64,000 bases of DNA, taken from positions 104,761-168,760 of the forward strand of contig DLUF01000042.1 of the NCBI GenBank assembly GCA_002742765.1, read 5' to 3'. The stretch comes from Sulfurospirillum sp. UBA12182 (lineage in GTDB: Bacteria > Campylobacterota > Campylobacteria > Campylobacterales > Sulfurospirillaceae). Each line of letters starts with the position of its first letter. Within the stretch, counting starts at the first letter, position 1. Below the pieces are notes generated by a model that made no database searches, was not told the DNA's origin, and saw only the letters and a list, made by a program, of their open reading frames with translations. Shown here one piece after another: positions 52,469 to 62,306 of the stretch. A program made the position numbers and the translations under genes.

Positions 52469-53883
52469 TTTTGCTGAACCCTTTCTATTATCTTTGTTGT
52501 ACTTTTACCCTCGACAAACTCAACCAATCGCACTTCTTTAGCGATATCGCTTCCTACAACCTCTTTACCTTCATAATCAGCTCCCTTTACCAAAACATCA
52601 GGTAAAATCGCACTAATAAGCTCATAAGGGGTATCTTCTTCAAAAGGAACGACATAACTAATTGATTCTAAACTTGCTAAGATATAAGCTCTATCTTCAA
52701 GAGGATTAATCGGTCTGCTCTCCCCTTTGAGTCTTTTGATAGACTCATCCGAATTAAGCCCAACGATAAGTACATCTCCAAAACTTTTAGCAACTTCAAG
52801 ATACTTAACATGCCCTACATGTAAGATATCAAAGCAGCCATTTGTAAAAACAATCTTTTGATTTTTTAAATTCTTCAAAAGCTCTACAATCTGTTTTTTT
52901 GTCTTAATTTTACTCTCAGAGGTACCACCACGAAGTGAATGAACATAAGCATCAACCTCATCAAGCGTTACAGTTGCACTTCCTAATTTTCCAACAACAA
53001 CAGCAGCAGCTTCATTAGCAAACATCACAGCTTCTTGAATACTCAAACCACAAGAAAGTGCATATCCAAGACTAGCTAAAACAGTATCTCCAGCCCCTGT
53101 TACATCATATACTTCTCTTGCAACAGTTGGAAATTTTTCAAATTTCTCTCCAAAAAGGGCAATCCCCTCTTCAGAGAGAGTAATAATCGCATACTCTAAA
53201 GATAACTCATTTCTTAGTAATGTTCCTGCACTGTGCAAAGAGCTATCATCTACAATAGATATTTTTGTTGCAACACTTGCTTCTTTTTTGTTAGGTGTTA
53301 TAAGTGTAGCACCTTTGTATTTACTATAATCATCCCCTTTAGGATCAACTAAAATAGGCTTTTGATATCTCTTTGCTAGTTCGATAACTTTACATGTAAA
53401 AGCTTTTGTAAAAACACCTTTACCATAATCTGAAAGCAAAATAGCATCAATACCCTCTATCCAAGCCTCACATGCTTTTAACAAAGCACTCTGCGATTCT
53501 ATCGTTATATCATCTTTTGATTCGCTGTCATAACGCACCACTTGCTGATGTGATGCGATAACTCTGCTTTTTTTACTTGTTTTTCGCCCACTTTGATGCA
53601 CTAGTGCATTAGCATCTACACCCAAGCTCTGTAACATAAAAGAGAGTTCTTTGCCATTACTATCATCTCCTATTACACTTAAAACAGTTACATTTGCACC
53701 TAAACTCACAAGATTATTTACAATGTTTCCTGCTCCTCCTAGAACTGTTGTTTCTCTTTGAACATCAACAACTTGCACAGGAGCTTCAGGAGAGATTCTC
53801 TCACACTTTCCCCAAAGGTAATGATCTAACATCAAATCACCAATAACCAAAATATTTGGTTTATACGCTCTTAATCTATCCAT
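52465..53883 (-). CDS. hldE: Bifunctional heptose-7-phosphate kinase/heptose-1-phosphate adenylyltransferase
   Basis: [57 protein letters not shown]; start at internal MDRLRAYKP. Confidence 0.95.
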   Translation of the reverse strand: MDRLRAYKPNILVIGDLMLDHYLWGKCERISPEAPVQVVDVQRETTVLGGAGNIVNNLVSLGANVTVLSVIGDDSNGKELSFMLQSLGVDANALVHQSGRKTSKKSRVIASHQQVVRYDSESKDDITIESQSALLKACEAWIEGIDAILLSDYGKGVFTKAFTCKVIELAKRYQKPILVDPKGDDYSKYKGATLITPNKKEASVATKISIVDDSSLHSAGTLLRNELSLEYAIITLSEEGIALFGEKFEKFPTVAREVYDVTGAGDTVLASLGYALSCGLSIQEAVMFANEAAAVVVGKLGSATVTLDEVDAYVHSLRGGTSESKIKTKKQIVELLKNLKNQKIVFTNGCFDILHVGHVKYLEVAKSFGDVLIVGLNSDESIKRLKGESRPINPLEDRAYILASLESISYVVPFEEDTPYELISAILPDVLVKGADYEGKEVVGSDIAKEVRLVEFVEGKSTTKIIERVQQK

Positions 53884-54871
53884 TGTTATAAATTCTCTTA
53901 ATTTCTGGGATATATGCCCTAATCCCCTCTTCAAGTGAAAATCTAGGTTCATACTCTAGAAACTCTTGAGTGAGTGAGATATCAGCCTCAGTAAAAAACT
54001 GATACTGCCCGATAAAAGGATTTGGTATATATATATCTTCTCTTTGGATTTTAAGCTCATTTTTAAGAACATCAACGATATCTTGGAAACTTCTTGCTTT
54101 CCCAGTTCCTACATTGTACACACCACTTTTTTTTGCTTTGCATGCTTTGATATTTGCCCCTATAACATCTTCGATATAGATAAAATCTCGTTGTATTTTA
54201 TCGCTTCCCTCGAAAAGTTTTGCACTCTCTCCTTTTAGGAGTTGTAATCCAAATTGCAACACCATAGAAGCTGTTTTATCTTTAAAAAATTCCCGCTCTC
54301 CATACACATTAAAGTAACGAAGTCCTACGATTCTAATCGGAGAGTTTTCGATATATTTAGCCGCTAAATTATCCATCATAAGCTTTGAAAACCCATAGAC
54401 ATTATTTGGACTCTCATAACCTATACTAAATTTATCACTATCTCCATAAGTAGCTGCAGATGAGGCATAAATCATGTCAGCATTCATCTCTAAAGCTAAA
54501 TCCAACAATGCTTTAAAAGCATTTACATTTGTTTGTATCATCAAAGTCTGATCACTCACAGTAGTGTCAGAAATCGCTGCTTCATGAAAGATATAATCAA
54601 ATTTATATTTTTTTAGTTTTTCTATATCTTCTTTTGAGTTTATATCCCCACTTATTACTTCACCCTTAAATCCAAGAAGATTTTTAAAATGCCCAAAACT
54701 CATCAAGTTTCTATTTGAGAAGGTTTGGGTTGAACGAAATTTATCAAAAACAACTACTTTACATGTAGGATAATTTTTTTGAAAATAAAACGCCAAATTA
54801 CTTCCTATAAATCCTGCACCACCTGTTATTAAAACAGATTTTTTATTAAAATCTATATCTGTATATGGCAA
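53876..54871 (-). CDS. hldD: ADP-L-glycero-D-manno-heptose-6-epimerase
   Basis: VLITGGAGFIGSNLAFYFQ; YGFSKLMMDNLAAKY; GLRYFNVYG. Confidence 0.94.
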   Translation of the reverse strand: MPYTDIDFNKKSVLITGGAGFIGSNLAFYFQKNYPTCKVVVFDKFRSTQTFSNRNLMSFGHFKNLLGFKGEVISGDINSKEDIEKLKKYKFDYIFHEAAISDTTVSDQTLMIQTNVNAFKALLDLALEMNADMIYASSAATYGDSDKFSIGYESPNNVYGFSKLMMDNLAAKYIENSPIRIVGLRYFNVYGEREFFKDKTASMVLQFGLQLLKGESAKLFEGSDKIQRDFIYIEDVIGANIKACKAKKSGVYNVGTGKARSFQDIVDVLKNELKIQREDIYIPNPFIGQYQFFTEADISLTQEFLEYEPRFSLEEGIRAYIPEIKRIYNNG

Positions 54872-54891
54872 TCACTTATCCTTTAATTGTC

Positions 54892-55395
54892 TTAAGTCAA
54901 TTTTATTATATCCAAAAGTGATTTAACACTATATTTAGCCTCTTTACAAGCCTCTTTTCCTATAAAAACAGTATTTAGAACCCCTGCATTTTTGGCTGCT
55001 TGTATATCGCTTGGTTTATCTCCTATCATCCAAGAGTTTTTCATATCAATCCCAAGCTCTTCAAAAGCCAATTCAAACATACCTATATTTGGTTTCCTAC
55101 ATGTACAATTAACTTGGGGAGTATGAGGACAGTGATAGACTTTTGAGATTGTTATGCCTTGATTTTGAAACTCTTGCACCATCCAAGAAGTAAGTTTTAA
55201 AAAGTCCTCTTCACTATAATAACCTCGTCCTATGCCTGATTGGTTTGTGACCACAACAAGAAGATAACCCAGATTTTGAAAGTGCTTTAAAAGTTCAAAA
55301 ACTCCATTACAAAATTCAAAATCTTCTATTTTGTGGAGGTACTCTTTATCAATATTTATAACACCATCTCGGTCCAAAAAAAGAGCTTTGGGCAA
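54892..55395 (-). CDS. gmhB: D-glycero-beta-D-manno-heptose-1,7-bisphosphate 7-phosphatase
   Basis: ALFLDRDGVINIDKEYLHK; VVTNQSGIGRGYYSEEDF; CTCRKPNIGMF. Confidence 0.93.
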   Translation of the reverse strand: MPKALFLDRDGVINIDKEYLHKIEDFEFCNGVFELLKHFQNLGYLLVVVTNQSGIGRGYYSEEDFLKLTSWMVQEFQNQGITISKVYHCPHTPQVNCTCRKPNIGMFELAFEELGIDMKNSWMIGDKPSDIQAAKNAGVLNTVFIGKEACKEAKYSVKSLLDIIKLT

Positions 55396-55418
55396 AATAA
55401 AACCTTTAAGGATATAAA

Positions 55419-56168
55419 TTATTTACTTAATTCAAAAATTATATCACTTAAAAATTGAGGATATTCTTTGGCAGGAACAAGATTCTCGTTAGCTTGAAGC
55501 AACTCTTTTGCTTTTTGTAAATATTTAGTAGCATTTCCACTATCTTGAAAGGAATATTTTAAGATTTTACCGAGATAATAATTTGCATAAAAATTGTCTT
55601 TATTGAGTTTAATAACCTCTTTTAAATTCTCTAAGGCACCATAATTTTGTCCAACTTTTTTGTAGCATAGAGCCAATTTTAAAACAATTTCCTCTTGATT
55701 TTTATCAATTTTTACACTGTTCTCATAAGCTTCTAGTGCTTCTTTGTAAACACCCATATCATAAAAACTATCTCCTATTTCATTCCAAGCATTTGGATTT
55801 TCTTCTTGAAGAGCATTTTCTTTTAAAGCACTGATTTTTAACGCAAATGGTAAGATGGAAGCAACGGCACTTTTTTGGACTGCTTGCGGATTTAGAGTAT
55901 ATGCTTCATAAATAAGCTCAAAGCCTTTAGAAAGTTCTCCTTGCCTGAGATAAAGATTTGCCAACTTAACAATACATTGGATATTTTTAGGGTCTTTTTT
56001 TAAAACCCTTTGTATGCACTCTTTTGCACTTTGTGTATCTAAAGTATCTATTTCACATATACCATATTGAGTATCTGCAAATACAAAATTGAAAAATATT
56101 AAAAAACCTATTAAGTACTTCAAAACTGCTCCATAATTTACTAAAATAGCTTGAAAATGATTATACAA
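55419..56168 (-). CDS. TPR-repeat protein with signal peptide
   Basis: Hydrophobic N-terminus; repeated TPR-like helices NEIGDSFYDMGVYKEALEAYENSVKID. Confidence 0.8.
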   Translation of the reverse strand: MYNHFQAILVNYGAVLKYLIGFLIFFNFVFADTQYGICEIDTLDTQSAKECIQRVLKKDPKNIQCIVKLANLYLRQGELSKGFELIYEAYTLNPQAVQKSAVASILPFALKISALKENALQEENPNAWNEIGDSFYDMGVYKEALEAYENSVKIDKNQEEIVLKLALCYKKVGQNYGALENLKEVIKLNKDNFYANYYLGKILKYSFQDSGNATKYLQKAKELLQANENLVPAKEYPQFLSDIIFELSK

Positions 56169-56273
56169 AAGTAGTATTATACAAAACCCTTGCCTAAATA
56201 TTGATATAGAAAAATAAGTCTTTTTAAAGACAAGTGCGATATAATTGTGGCATATTAAAATAGGAGAAAATGC

Positions 56274-56570
56274 ATGAAAAAAACATTGTTGGCGCTTTTA
56301 TTTGTCACAACTTCATCTCTATTTGCTGCTGATGGTGCAACACTTTATAAAAAGTGTGCAGTCTGTCACGGTGCAAAAGCAGAGAAAAAAGCTTTGAATA
56401 AGTCTCAAATCATCCAAGGTTGGTCAGTTGATAATTTAGTTGCTTCAATGAAGGGCTACCAAGCTGGTACTTATGGTGGTGCACTAAAAGGTACTATGAA
56501 AGGTCAAGTTGCAAATCTAAAAGATGAAGATATCAAAGCACTTGCTGAGTATATCGCAGGATTAAAATAA
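56274..56570 (+). CDS. Periplasmic monoheme cytochrome c
   Basis: Signal peptide MKKTLLALLFVTTSSLFA; CAVCH heme motif; 98 aa. Confidence 0.92.
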   Translation: MKKTLLALLFVTTSSLFAADGATLYKKCAVCHGAKAEKKALNKSQIIQGWSVDNLVASMKGYQAGTYGGALKGTMKGQVANLKDEDIKALAEYIAGLK

Positions 56571-56807
56571 TCAATCAGGCGGAGCATATCCGCCATCTTT
56601 TCTCTTCTTTTCTAGTATCTCTTTTTTCTTCTTTTCTAACTCAAGTGCATCTTGCAAAGCCTCTTCACTATCGAATTGCGCCCCATCTAAAAACTTTTTA
56701 CTGTCATCAAATTGTCCAGATTTCAATCCCCACAAAAGAGCCCATAAACCTAAAGCCCCTAGTATAGTCGAAACTGTTAGCATCATAGCAATCACCCAAT
56801 TATCCAT
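56571..56807 (-). CDS. ccoS: cbb3-type cytochrome oxidase maturation protein CcoS
   Basis: Short TM protein, LWGLKSGQFDDSKKFLDGAQFDSEE. Confidence 0.88.
   Translation of the reverse strand: MDNWVIAMMLTVSTILGALGLWALLWGLKSGQFDDSKKFLDGAQFDSEEALQDALELEKKKKEILEKKRKDGGYAPPD
56578..56594. terminator. GC-rich hairpin between convergent cytochrome c and ccoS genes
   Basis: GGCGGA-GCATA-TCCGCC then T-rich ATCTTTTCTCTTCTTTT on + strand. Confidence 0.55.
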
Positions 56808-56871
56808 CTAATTCTCTCCTTTTTTTAAACAAACCCACAAAATCTAGCTTTTATAAAACTTGTCTTTAACA

Positions 56872-59295
56872 CTATTTTATCCTCATAGAGTTAGTTACTA
56901 CTATAAGTGAACTAAAAGACATAGAAATCGCAGCTACAAGAGGTATCACATAGCCAGCCATCGCAAGTGGGATAGTGATAACATTGTAAAGAATTGAAAA
57001 TGCTAAATTTTGTTTTACGATATTAAAAGTATTTTTTGAAATTTGAAAAACCTCTTTTAATCCTTCAAATGACTCATTCATCAACACTACGTCACTGACA
57101 TTTACAGCTATATCTGTACCACTTCCCAAAGTGATAGCCACTTGTGAATTAGACAAAGCCAAAGTGTCATTGATTCCATCTCCTACCATCACTACTTTTT
57201 TTCCCTCGTCTTTTAATTGACGAATAAACTCTGCTTTTTCAATAGGCAACAAACCACTTTTTACCTCTTCAATGCCAACTTCTTGAGCAATTTTTTGTGC
57301 TACTTTTTCGTTGTCACCAGTTAGCATAACAACTTTCAAGCCCAAATTTTTCAAAAATGAGATAGTCTCTTTTGCACCATCTCTTGGTTTATCTTGCAAA
57401 CCAAAAACAGCAACAATCTTTTTATCCAAAGCAAAATAAAGCTGTGTATACTCTTCAAATTCTTCTTTACATGTAAGACCTAGCTCTAGCATAAAAGCCC
57501 TATTGCCAGCAGCTAGTTCTAAGCCATTATATTTTGCTTTTACACCTTTTGCTTCTATCGTTTTTACCTCTTCTAATTCATACTCTGTTGTGATTTGCTC
57601 ATTTTTCAACAACTCTTTTATGCCTTGGCTTACAGGGTGAGAAGAGAGAGAAACAAGAGAATACAAAAGTTTTTTATCAAAATCCATTTTATAACTTTGT
57701 TTTATAACTTCAGGTTTTCCCTTTGTTATCGTTCCTGTTTTATCCAAAACTACACTATCACATTTAGCTATGCTCTCTAGATAACTTGCTTCCTTGAACA
57801 AGATACCTCGTTTTGCAGCCCTACCAATCCCTACTAAAGTGGCTACTGGTGTAGCAAGCCCTAAAGCACAAGGGCAAGCTATCACAACAACTGAGATAGC
57901 AACAACTAAAGAGTGTTCAAAAGACCCACTTAAAGCAAGCCAAACTCCAAAAGTTGCTAAAGCTAAAAATAGAATTATCGAAGAAAAATAACCAGAAATC
58001 TCATTTGCAAGTTGCTCTATACGAGGTTTTTTATCCATCGCATCTTCTAGCAAAGAGACTATCTTACTAAGCATTGAAGTCTGATATGTACTTGTTGCTT
58101 CATACCTAATAACACTATCTAAACAGATACTACCACTTAGAACCTTATCCCCTTTTTTAAGCAGTACAGGCTCACTTTCTCCACTTAACGAAGAGTTATC
58201 AAAAGAGCCTTCACCATTTATGATAACCCCATCTATGACTACTTTTTCTGCGCTTCTAAGCTCAATTATATCTCCTAAAGAGACATTTTCTACTCTTACT
58301 AATGATTTATCTTTATCTTTGATAACCAAAACTTCTGTCGGTATAGAAGAGCTAAAACTATCAAGAGTATCGACTGCTTTTTTCTTCGTTAAAACTTCCA
58401 GATATTTTCCAGCAAAAACAAATGTTACAATCATAGTAACAGAATCAAAATAGACTTCTCCATGACCACTAAACATCGAGTAAATAGAAAATATATAAGC
58501 ACTTGTTGCACCAGTAGCCACTAAGGAATCCATATTTACAAATCTATTTTTGATACCATAGTATGCACCTTTAAAATAGACCGAACCCGTATAAAAAAGA
58601 GTAGGTGTGGCTAAAACAAACTCTGCAAAATTTAAAATACTCTTTATATCTTCTCTCATGCCAGTAAAGTAACCACCATACTGGGCAATCGCAATCCACA
58701 TGATATTCATCGTAGCAAAGATACCTACTAAAAGCTTAGAGTAGTAGTCTCTTCTTCTTGCATTCGCTTGTACTTCTTGTTGGGTGGGATCATACGGATA
58801 AGCATTGTAACCGATACTTCTAATTGCTTGAATGATTTGTGAAAGTTTGATTGTATCGTTATCCCAAGTGATTTTTGCTTTATTGTTTGTGTGATTTATA
58901 ACAGCTTCAACTACACCTGGTGTTTTGTGTAAAACTTTTTCGTTCAGCCACACACAAGCAGCACAATGGATTCCATCAATGATAAGTGAAATTTCACTAA
59001 AACCATCTTTGTTCTTTACATATTTTTGGGTAAAACCATCTAAATCAAATTTTTCTATGTTATCATTTAACTCTTTTGGAGGTTCTATCGTATTCTCACC
59101 CATTCGCTCATAAAAGCCATCTAAACCCTCCGAGCGCAAAAGATGATAAATTCCTTGACAACCTTTACAACAAAAGTAACGAGTAGTGGTCGGTGAATCA
59201 GAACTTTCTTTAGAAAAACACTTCTCTTCATCTTTAATTAAAACAGATTTATCATAGCTTAAATGACAATGATCACAACGTCTTTTTTCACTCAA
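56872..59295 (-). CDS. ccoI: Heavy-metal P1B-type ATPase (CcoI/CopA-like)
   Basis: HCAACVWLNEK HMA motif, CPCALGLATP, DKTGTITKGKP, GDGINDTLAL; N-terminal metal-binding Cys cluster. Confidence 0.92.
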   Translation of the reverse strand: MSEKRRCDHCHLSYDKSVLIKDEEKCFSKESSDSPTTTRYFCCKGCQGIYHLLRSEGLDGFYERMGENTIEPPKELNDNIEKFDLDGFTQKYVKNKDGFSEISLIIDGIHCAACVWLNEKVLHKTPGVVEAVINHTNNKAKITWDNDTIKLSQIIQAIRSIGYNAYPYDPTQQEVQANARRRDYYSKLLVGIFATMNIMWIAIAQYGGYFTGMREDIKSILNFAEFVLATPTLFYTGSVYFKGAYYGIKNRFVNMDSLVATGATSAYIFSIYSMFSGHGEVYFDSVTMIVTFVFAGKYLEVLTKKKAVDTLDSFSSSIPTEVLVIKDKDKSLVRVENVSLGDIIELRSAEKVVIDGVIINGEGSFDNSSLSGESEPVLLKKGDKVLSGSICLDSVIRYEATSTYQTSMLSKIVSLLEDAMDKKPRIEQLANEISGYFSSIILFLALATFGVWLALSGSFEHSLVVAISVVVIACPCALGLATPVATLVGIGRAAKRGILFKEASYLESIAKCDSVVLDKTGTITKGKPEVIKQSYKMDFDKKLLYSLVSLSSHPVSQGIKELLKNEQITTEYELEEVKTIEAKGVKAKYNGLELAAGNRAFMLELGLTCKEEFEEYTQLYFALDKKIVAVFGLQDKPRDGAKETISFLKNLGLKVVMLTGDNEKVAQKIAQEVGIEEVKSGLLPIEKAEFIRQLKDEGKKVVMVGDGINDTLALSNSQVAITLGSGTDIAVNVSDVVLMNESFEGLKEVFQISKNTFNIVKQNLAFSILYNVITIPLAMAGYVIPLVAAISMSFSSLIVVTNSMRIK

Positions 59296-59365
59296 ATCTT
59301 TTCCTTAATTTTAAATTGTCATTATATCGCTACTTTTTAGAGAAAACTCTTAGAGGCATGAAATT

Positions 59366-59788
59366 ATGTTAGAATTTCAAAAATTTTTAGGGGTGTTGAT
59401 GGAAGAAAGTGTTGCTTTATATCTAGTAATGCTCATTTTTTTAGAATTTTTTGAAATTCTTTGGCAAAAAGGAAATACTTTTAAAGAGTATTTAGCAAAT
59501 CTTTTTTACTTTTATAGAAAAAATATGCTTTTTTTCCTTCTTTTACATCCAAGCCTTTTTTTTAGTTTTTTTGCTCAAATTTCTCTTAATAACTATGGCT
59601 TTTTAGCCTCTTTACTCTCCTTAATAAAAATCATCGACCTATGTACAAAAATCTATATCATGGACAAACTATATAAAAAACAAAATCTTGTATTCATCAG
59701 TGAAACTTTAGATACACAGATTTCACCTTTGCTCAAATCTGTTGGACTTATTATCTATGTTACACTCTTTTTTTTCGCCTATACCTAA
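59366..59788 (+). CDS. Small multi-TM membrane protein of unknown function
   Basis: 140 aa, hydrophobic segments, upstream of rho. Confidence 0.65.
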   Translation: MLEFQKFLGVLMEESVALYLVMLIFLEFFEILWQKGNTFKEYLANLFYFYRKNMLFFLLLHPSLFFSFFAQISLNNYGFLASLLSLIKIIDLCTKIYIMDKLYKKQNLVFISETLDTQISPLLKSVGLIIYVTLFFFAYT

Positions 59789-59890
59789 CTTCTCTTTTCT
59801 TGACAAAACATTTGCTTTATTATAAAATTTCAACATTAAATAGCTACAGATTGCAAAAAGGCAACGCTTCTGCAACCTAACACACTTAAC

Positions 59891-59990
59891 CTAAGCGCTA
59901 ATTATTTTTAACGACTTGTCGTAAAGAGTGCTCTTTTTTGTTAGCAAACTCTCTATTAGCGTAGCTTTTTTAGGTTTTTATCTAAAAAAG
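59891..59990 (+). promoter_or_regulatory. Structured rho 5' leader
   Basis: Long-range pairing CTAAGCGCTAAT (59891-59902) with ATTAGCGTAG (59955-59964); adjacent hairpin CTTTTTTAG (59965-59973)/CTAAAAAAG (59982-59990). Confidence 0.5.
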
Positions 59991-60017
59991 TATAATCCAA
60001 AATTAAAAGAAGGTAAT

Positions 60018-61355
60018 ATGGGCGGACAAAACTCGTCAAACACTCAAAAAAATGGCACTCCTAGCCATCCAAGCAAATCAAGAACACATATCCCAGTTGA
60101 AGGCTACAAAATAGAAGGTTTAAGAAATACTCCCCTAGACAAACTTATAGAAATCGCTTTAGAATTAGGTATCGAAAACCCTAGTGAATTAAAACGTCAA
60201 GATTTAATGTTTGAGATTTTAAAATCTCAAGTAAGCCAAGGTGGGTTTATCCTCTTTACTGGTATCTTAGAGATAACAAATGAAGGTTATGGATTTTTAA
60301 GAGCAACAGACTCAAATCTAAGCGATAGTGTAAATGATGCTTATGTAAGTGCGACACAAGTTAGAAAATTTGCCTTACGTACAGGAGATATCGTTACTGG
60401 GCAAGTACGACCTCCTAAAGACCAAGAGAGGTACAACGCCCTTTTAAAAATCGAAGCTATCAACTATCTACCGATGAAAGATAGCAAAAAACGTCCTCTT
60501 TTTGAGAACCTCACACCTCTTTATCCAACGCAATCTATCAAACTAGAATATGACCCGATGAAAGTCACTGGTCGTGTACTTGATCTTTTTACTCCTATTG
60601 GGAAAGGACAAAGAGGGCTTATCGTAGCCCCTCCAAGAAGTGGTAAAACCGAACTTATGAAAGAGTTGGCTCATGGGATAGCAAGAAACCATCCTGAAGT
60701 TGAACTCATTGTTCTACTAGTCGATGAGAGACCTGAAGAGGTTACAGATATGCAAAGATGCGTTAGAGGAGAAGTTTTTAGCTCAACCTTTGACCAACCT
60801 GCTGCAAATCATGTAAGAGTTGCAAATCTCGTTATCGAAAAAGCAAAAAGAAGTGTTGAGATGGGCAGAGATGTCGTTATCTTACTTGATTCTATCACTA
60901 GGCTAGCTAGAGCTTACAACACAGTAACTCCATCAAGTGGAAAAATCCTCACAGGTGGTGTTGATGCCAATGCCTTACATAAACCTAAAAGATTTTTTGG
61001 AGCTGCTAGAAATATAGAAGATGGTGGTAGTTTGACCATCATCTCAACAGCACTCATCGAAACAGGTAGTAGAATGGACGAAGTTATCTTTGAAGAGTTT
61101 AAAGGTACTGGTAACTCAGAGATAGTACTCGATAGAAATATCTCTGATAGAAGAATTTATCCAGCTGTAAATATCATGAAATCAGGAACAAGAAAAGAAG
61201 AATTACTATTAAAACCTGATATCTTACAAAAAGTTTGGGCATTAAGAAGTGCTATCAATCAAATGGAAGATGTTGAAGCACTCAAATTCTTATATGCAAA
61301 AATGTTAAAGACAAAGGATAATGAAGAGTTTTTATCTCAAATGAATGAGGGATAA
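60018..61355 (+). CDS. rho: Transcription termination factor Rho
   Basis: [38 protein letters not shown]; start ATGGGCGGA at 60018 with upstream AAAGAAGG. Confidence 0.96.
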   Translation: MGGQNSSNTQKNGTPSHPSKSRTHIPVEGYKIEGLRNTPLDKLIEIALELGIENPSELKRQDLMFEILKSQVSQGGFILFTGILEITNEGYGFLRATDSNLSDSVNDAYVSATQVRKFALRTGDIVTGQVRPPKDQERYNALLKIEAINYLPMKDSKKRPLFENLTPLYPTQSIKLEYDPMKVTGRVLDLFTPIGKGQRGLIVAPPRSGKTELMKELAHGIARNHPEVELIVLLVDERPEEVTDMQRCVRGEVFSSTFDQPAANHVRVANLVIEKAKRSVEMGRDVVILLDSITRLARAYNTVTPSSGKILTGGVDANALHKPKRFFGAARNIEDGGSLTIISTALIETGSRMDEVIFEEFKGTGNSEIVLDRNISDRRIYPAVNIMKSGTRKEELLLKPDILQKVWALRSAINQMEDVEALKFLYAKMLKTKDNEEFLSQMNEG

Positions 61356-61357
61356 AA

Positions 61358-62098
61358 TTGAGAGTTGGTGTTTTTGACAGTGGTATCGGGGGGCTTACAG
61401 TTGTAAAAAGTCTCCTCGAACACCAGCTTTTTGAAGAGATTATCTACTTTGGCGATACTGCTCGTGTTCCTTATGGTGTAAAAGACAAAAATACGATTAT
61501 CCGCTACTCACTAGAAGCTGTTGAGTTTTTTAAAAATTTTGATATAGATATCATGGTTGCAGCTTGTAACTCAGTGAGTGCCTATGCTATAGAAGAGATG
61601 CGTGAAGTTGCACCTTTTAAGGTTTTTGGGGTCATTGAACCAGGAGCTTTAGCACTCCAAAATGCAATCAAAAACAAAAATGCACAAATCCTCATCTTAG
61701 GAACTAAAGCAACAATCAACAGCCAAAAATACACAAGACTCTTGAACTCTTATGGATATGAGAATCTACTTTCACTAGCCCCTTCACTTTTTATTCCTAT
61801 CGTAGAAGAGGGATTATTTGAAGGAGAAATTTTACAAAGTGCGATGGATCATTACCTAAAGCACATACAGCAACCAGATGCTCTTATCTTAGGTTGTACC
61901 CATTTTCCACTTATAGCAGGTCCTTTACAAAAGAGATTTCCAGATGCAAAACTCATTCACTCAGGGGAAGCGATAGTGCAGTATTTGCAAAACTACTTTA
62001 GTTTTACAAAAAAGTTTTCAGAAACAAAGTTAAAATTTTTCGCTTCTGAAAACCCAGATGGTCTCAAAGAGGTAGCAAAAAAGTGGCTTAAGCTTTGA
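61358..62098 (+). CDS. murI: Glutamate racemase
   Basis: TTG start; VGVFDSGIGGLTVVKSL; ACNSVSAYA; LGCTHFPLI. Confidence 0.95.
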   Translation: MRVGVFDSGIGGLTVVKSLLEHQLFEEIIYFGDTARVPYGVKDKNTIIRYSLEAVEFFKNFDIDIMVAACNSVSAYAIEEMREVAPFKVFGVIEPGALALQNAIKNKNAQILILGTKATINSQKYTRLLNSYGYENLLSLAPSLFIPIVEEGLFEGEILQSAMDHYLKHIQQPDALILGCTHFPLIAGPLQKRFPDAKLIHSGEAIVQYLQNYFSFTKKFSETKLKFFASENPDGLKEVAKKWLKL

Positions 62099-62102
62099 GA
62101 TG

Positions 62103-62210
62103 TTATTTATTTGTTCTGTGTAAAGGATGTTGATAATCATTTCTTTCACATCCACTAAAAGCAACAGCTGCCAAAACAACTAAAAATATTGCTAATATGA
62201 CTTTTTTCAC
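62103..62210 (-). CDS. Small lipoprotein (35 aa, GTG start)
   Basis: Minus-strand translation M(V)KKVILAIFLVVLAAVAFSGCERNDYQHPLHRTNK; lipobox-like AFSGC; AGAAGGGTGAG upstream. Confidence 0.7.
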   Translation of the reverse strand: MKKVILAIFLVVLAAVAFSGCERNDYQHPLHRTNK

Positions 62211-62306
62211 GTCTCACCCTTCTTTTTTTATTTGCAATTATATATAAAAAGAGTAAAATTACCAAATATCTCAAAACTGTTAAAATAAATCATAAGGTCT
62301 AATATT

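Larger units (their letters stand above)
1185..57475. repeat. Dispersed palindrome TTTACATGTAAA (core TACATGTA), about 27 copies counted by eye
   Basis: Examples of the 8-mer core: 1185, 3571, 6969, 7362, 9328, 24385, 25111, 31172, 35548, 40495, 43622, 43721, 46818, 53391, 57468. Confidence 0.8.

Noticed and set aside
59928-60017. N-terminal extension of Rho ([30 protein letters not shown])
   Set aside because: Hydrophobic peptide unlike Rho, read through structured leader; a good RBS (AAAGAAGG) precedes ATGGGCGGA at 60018.
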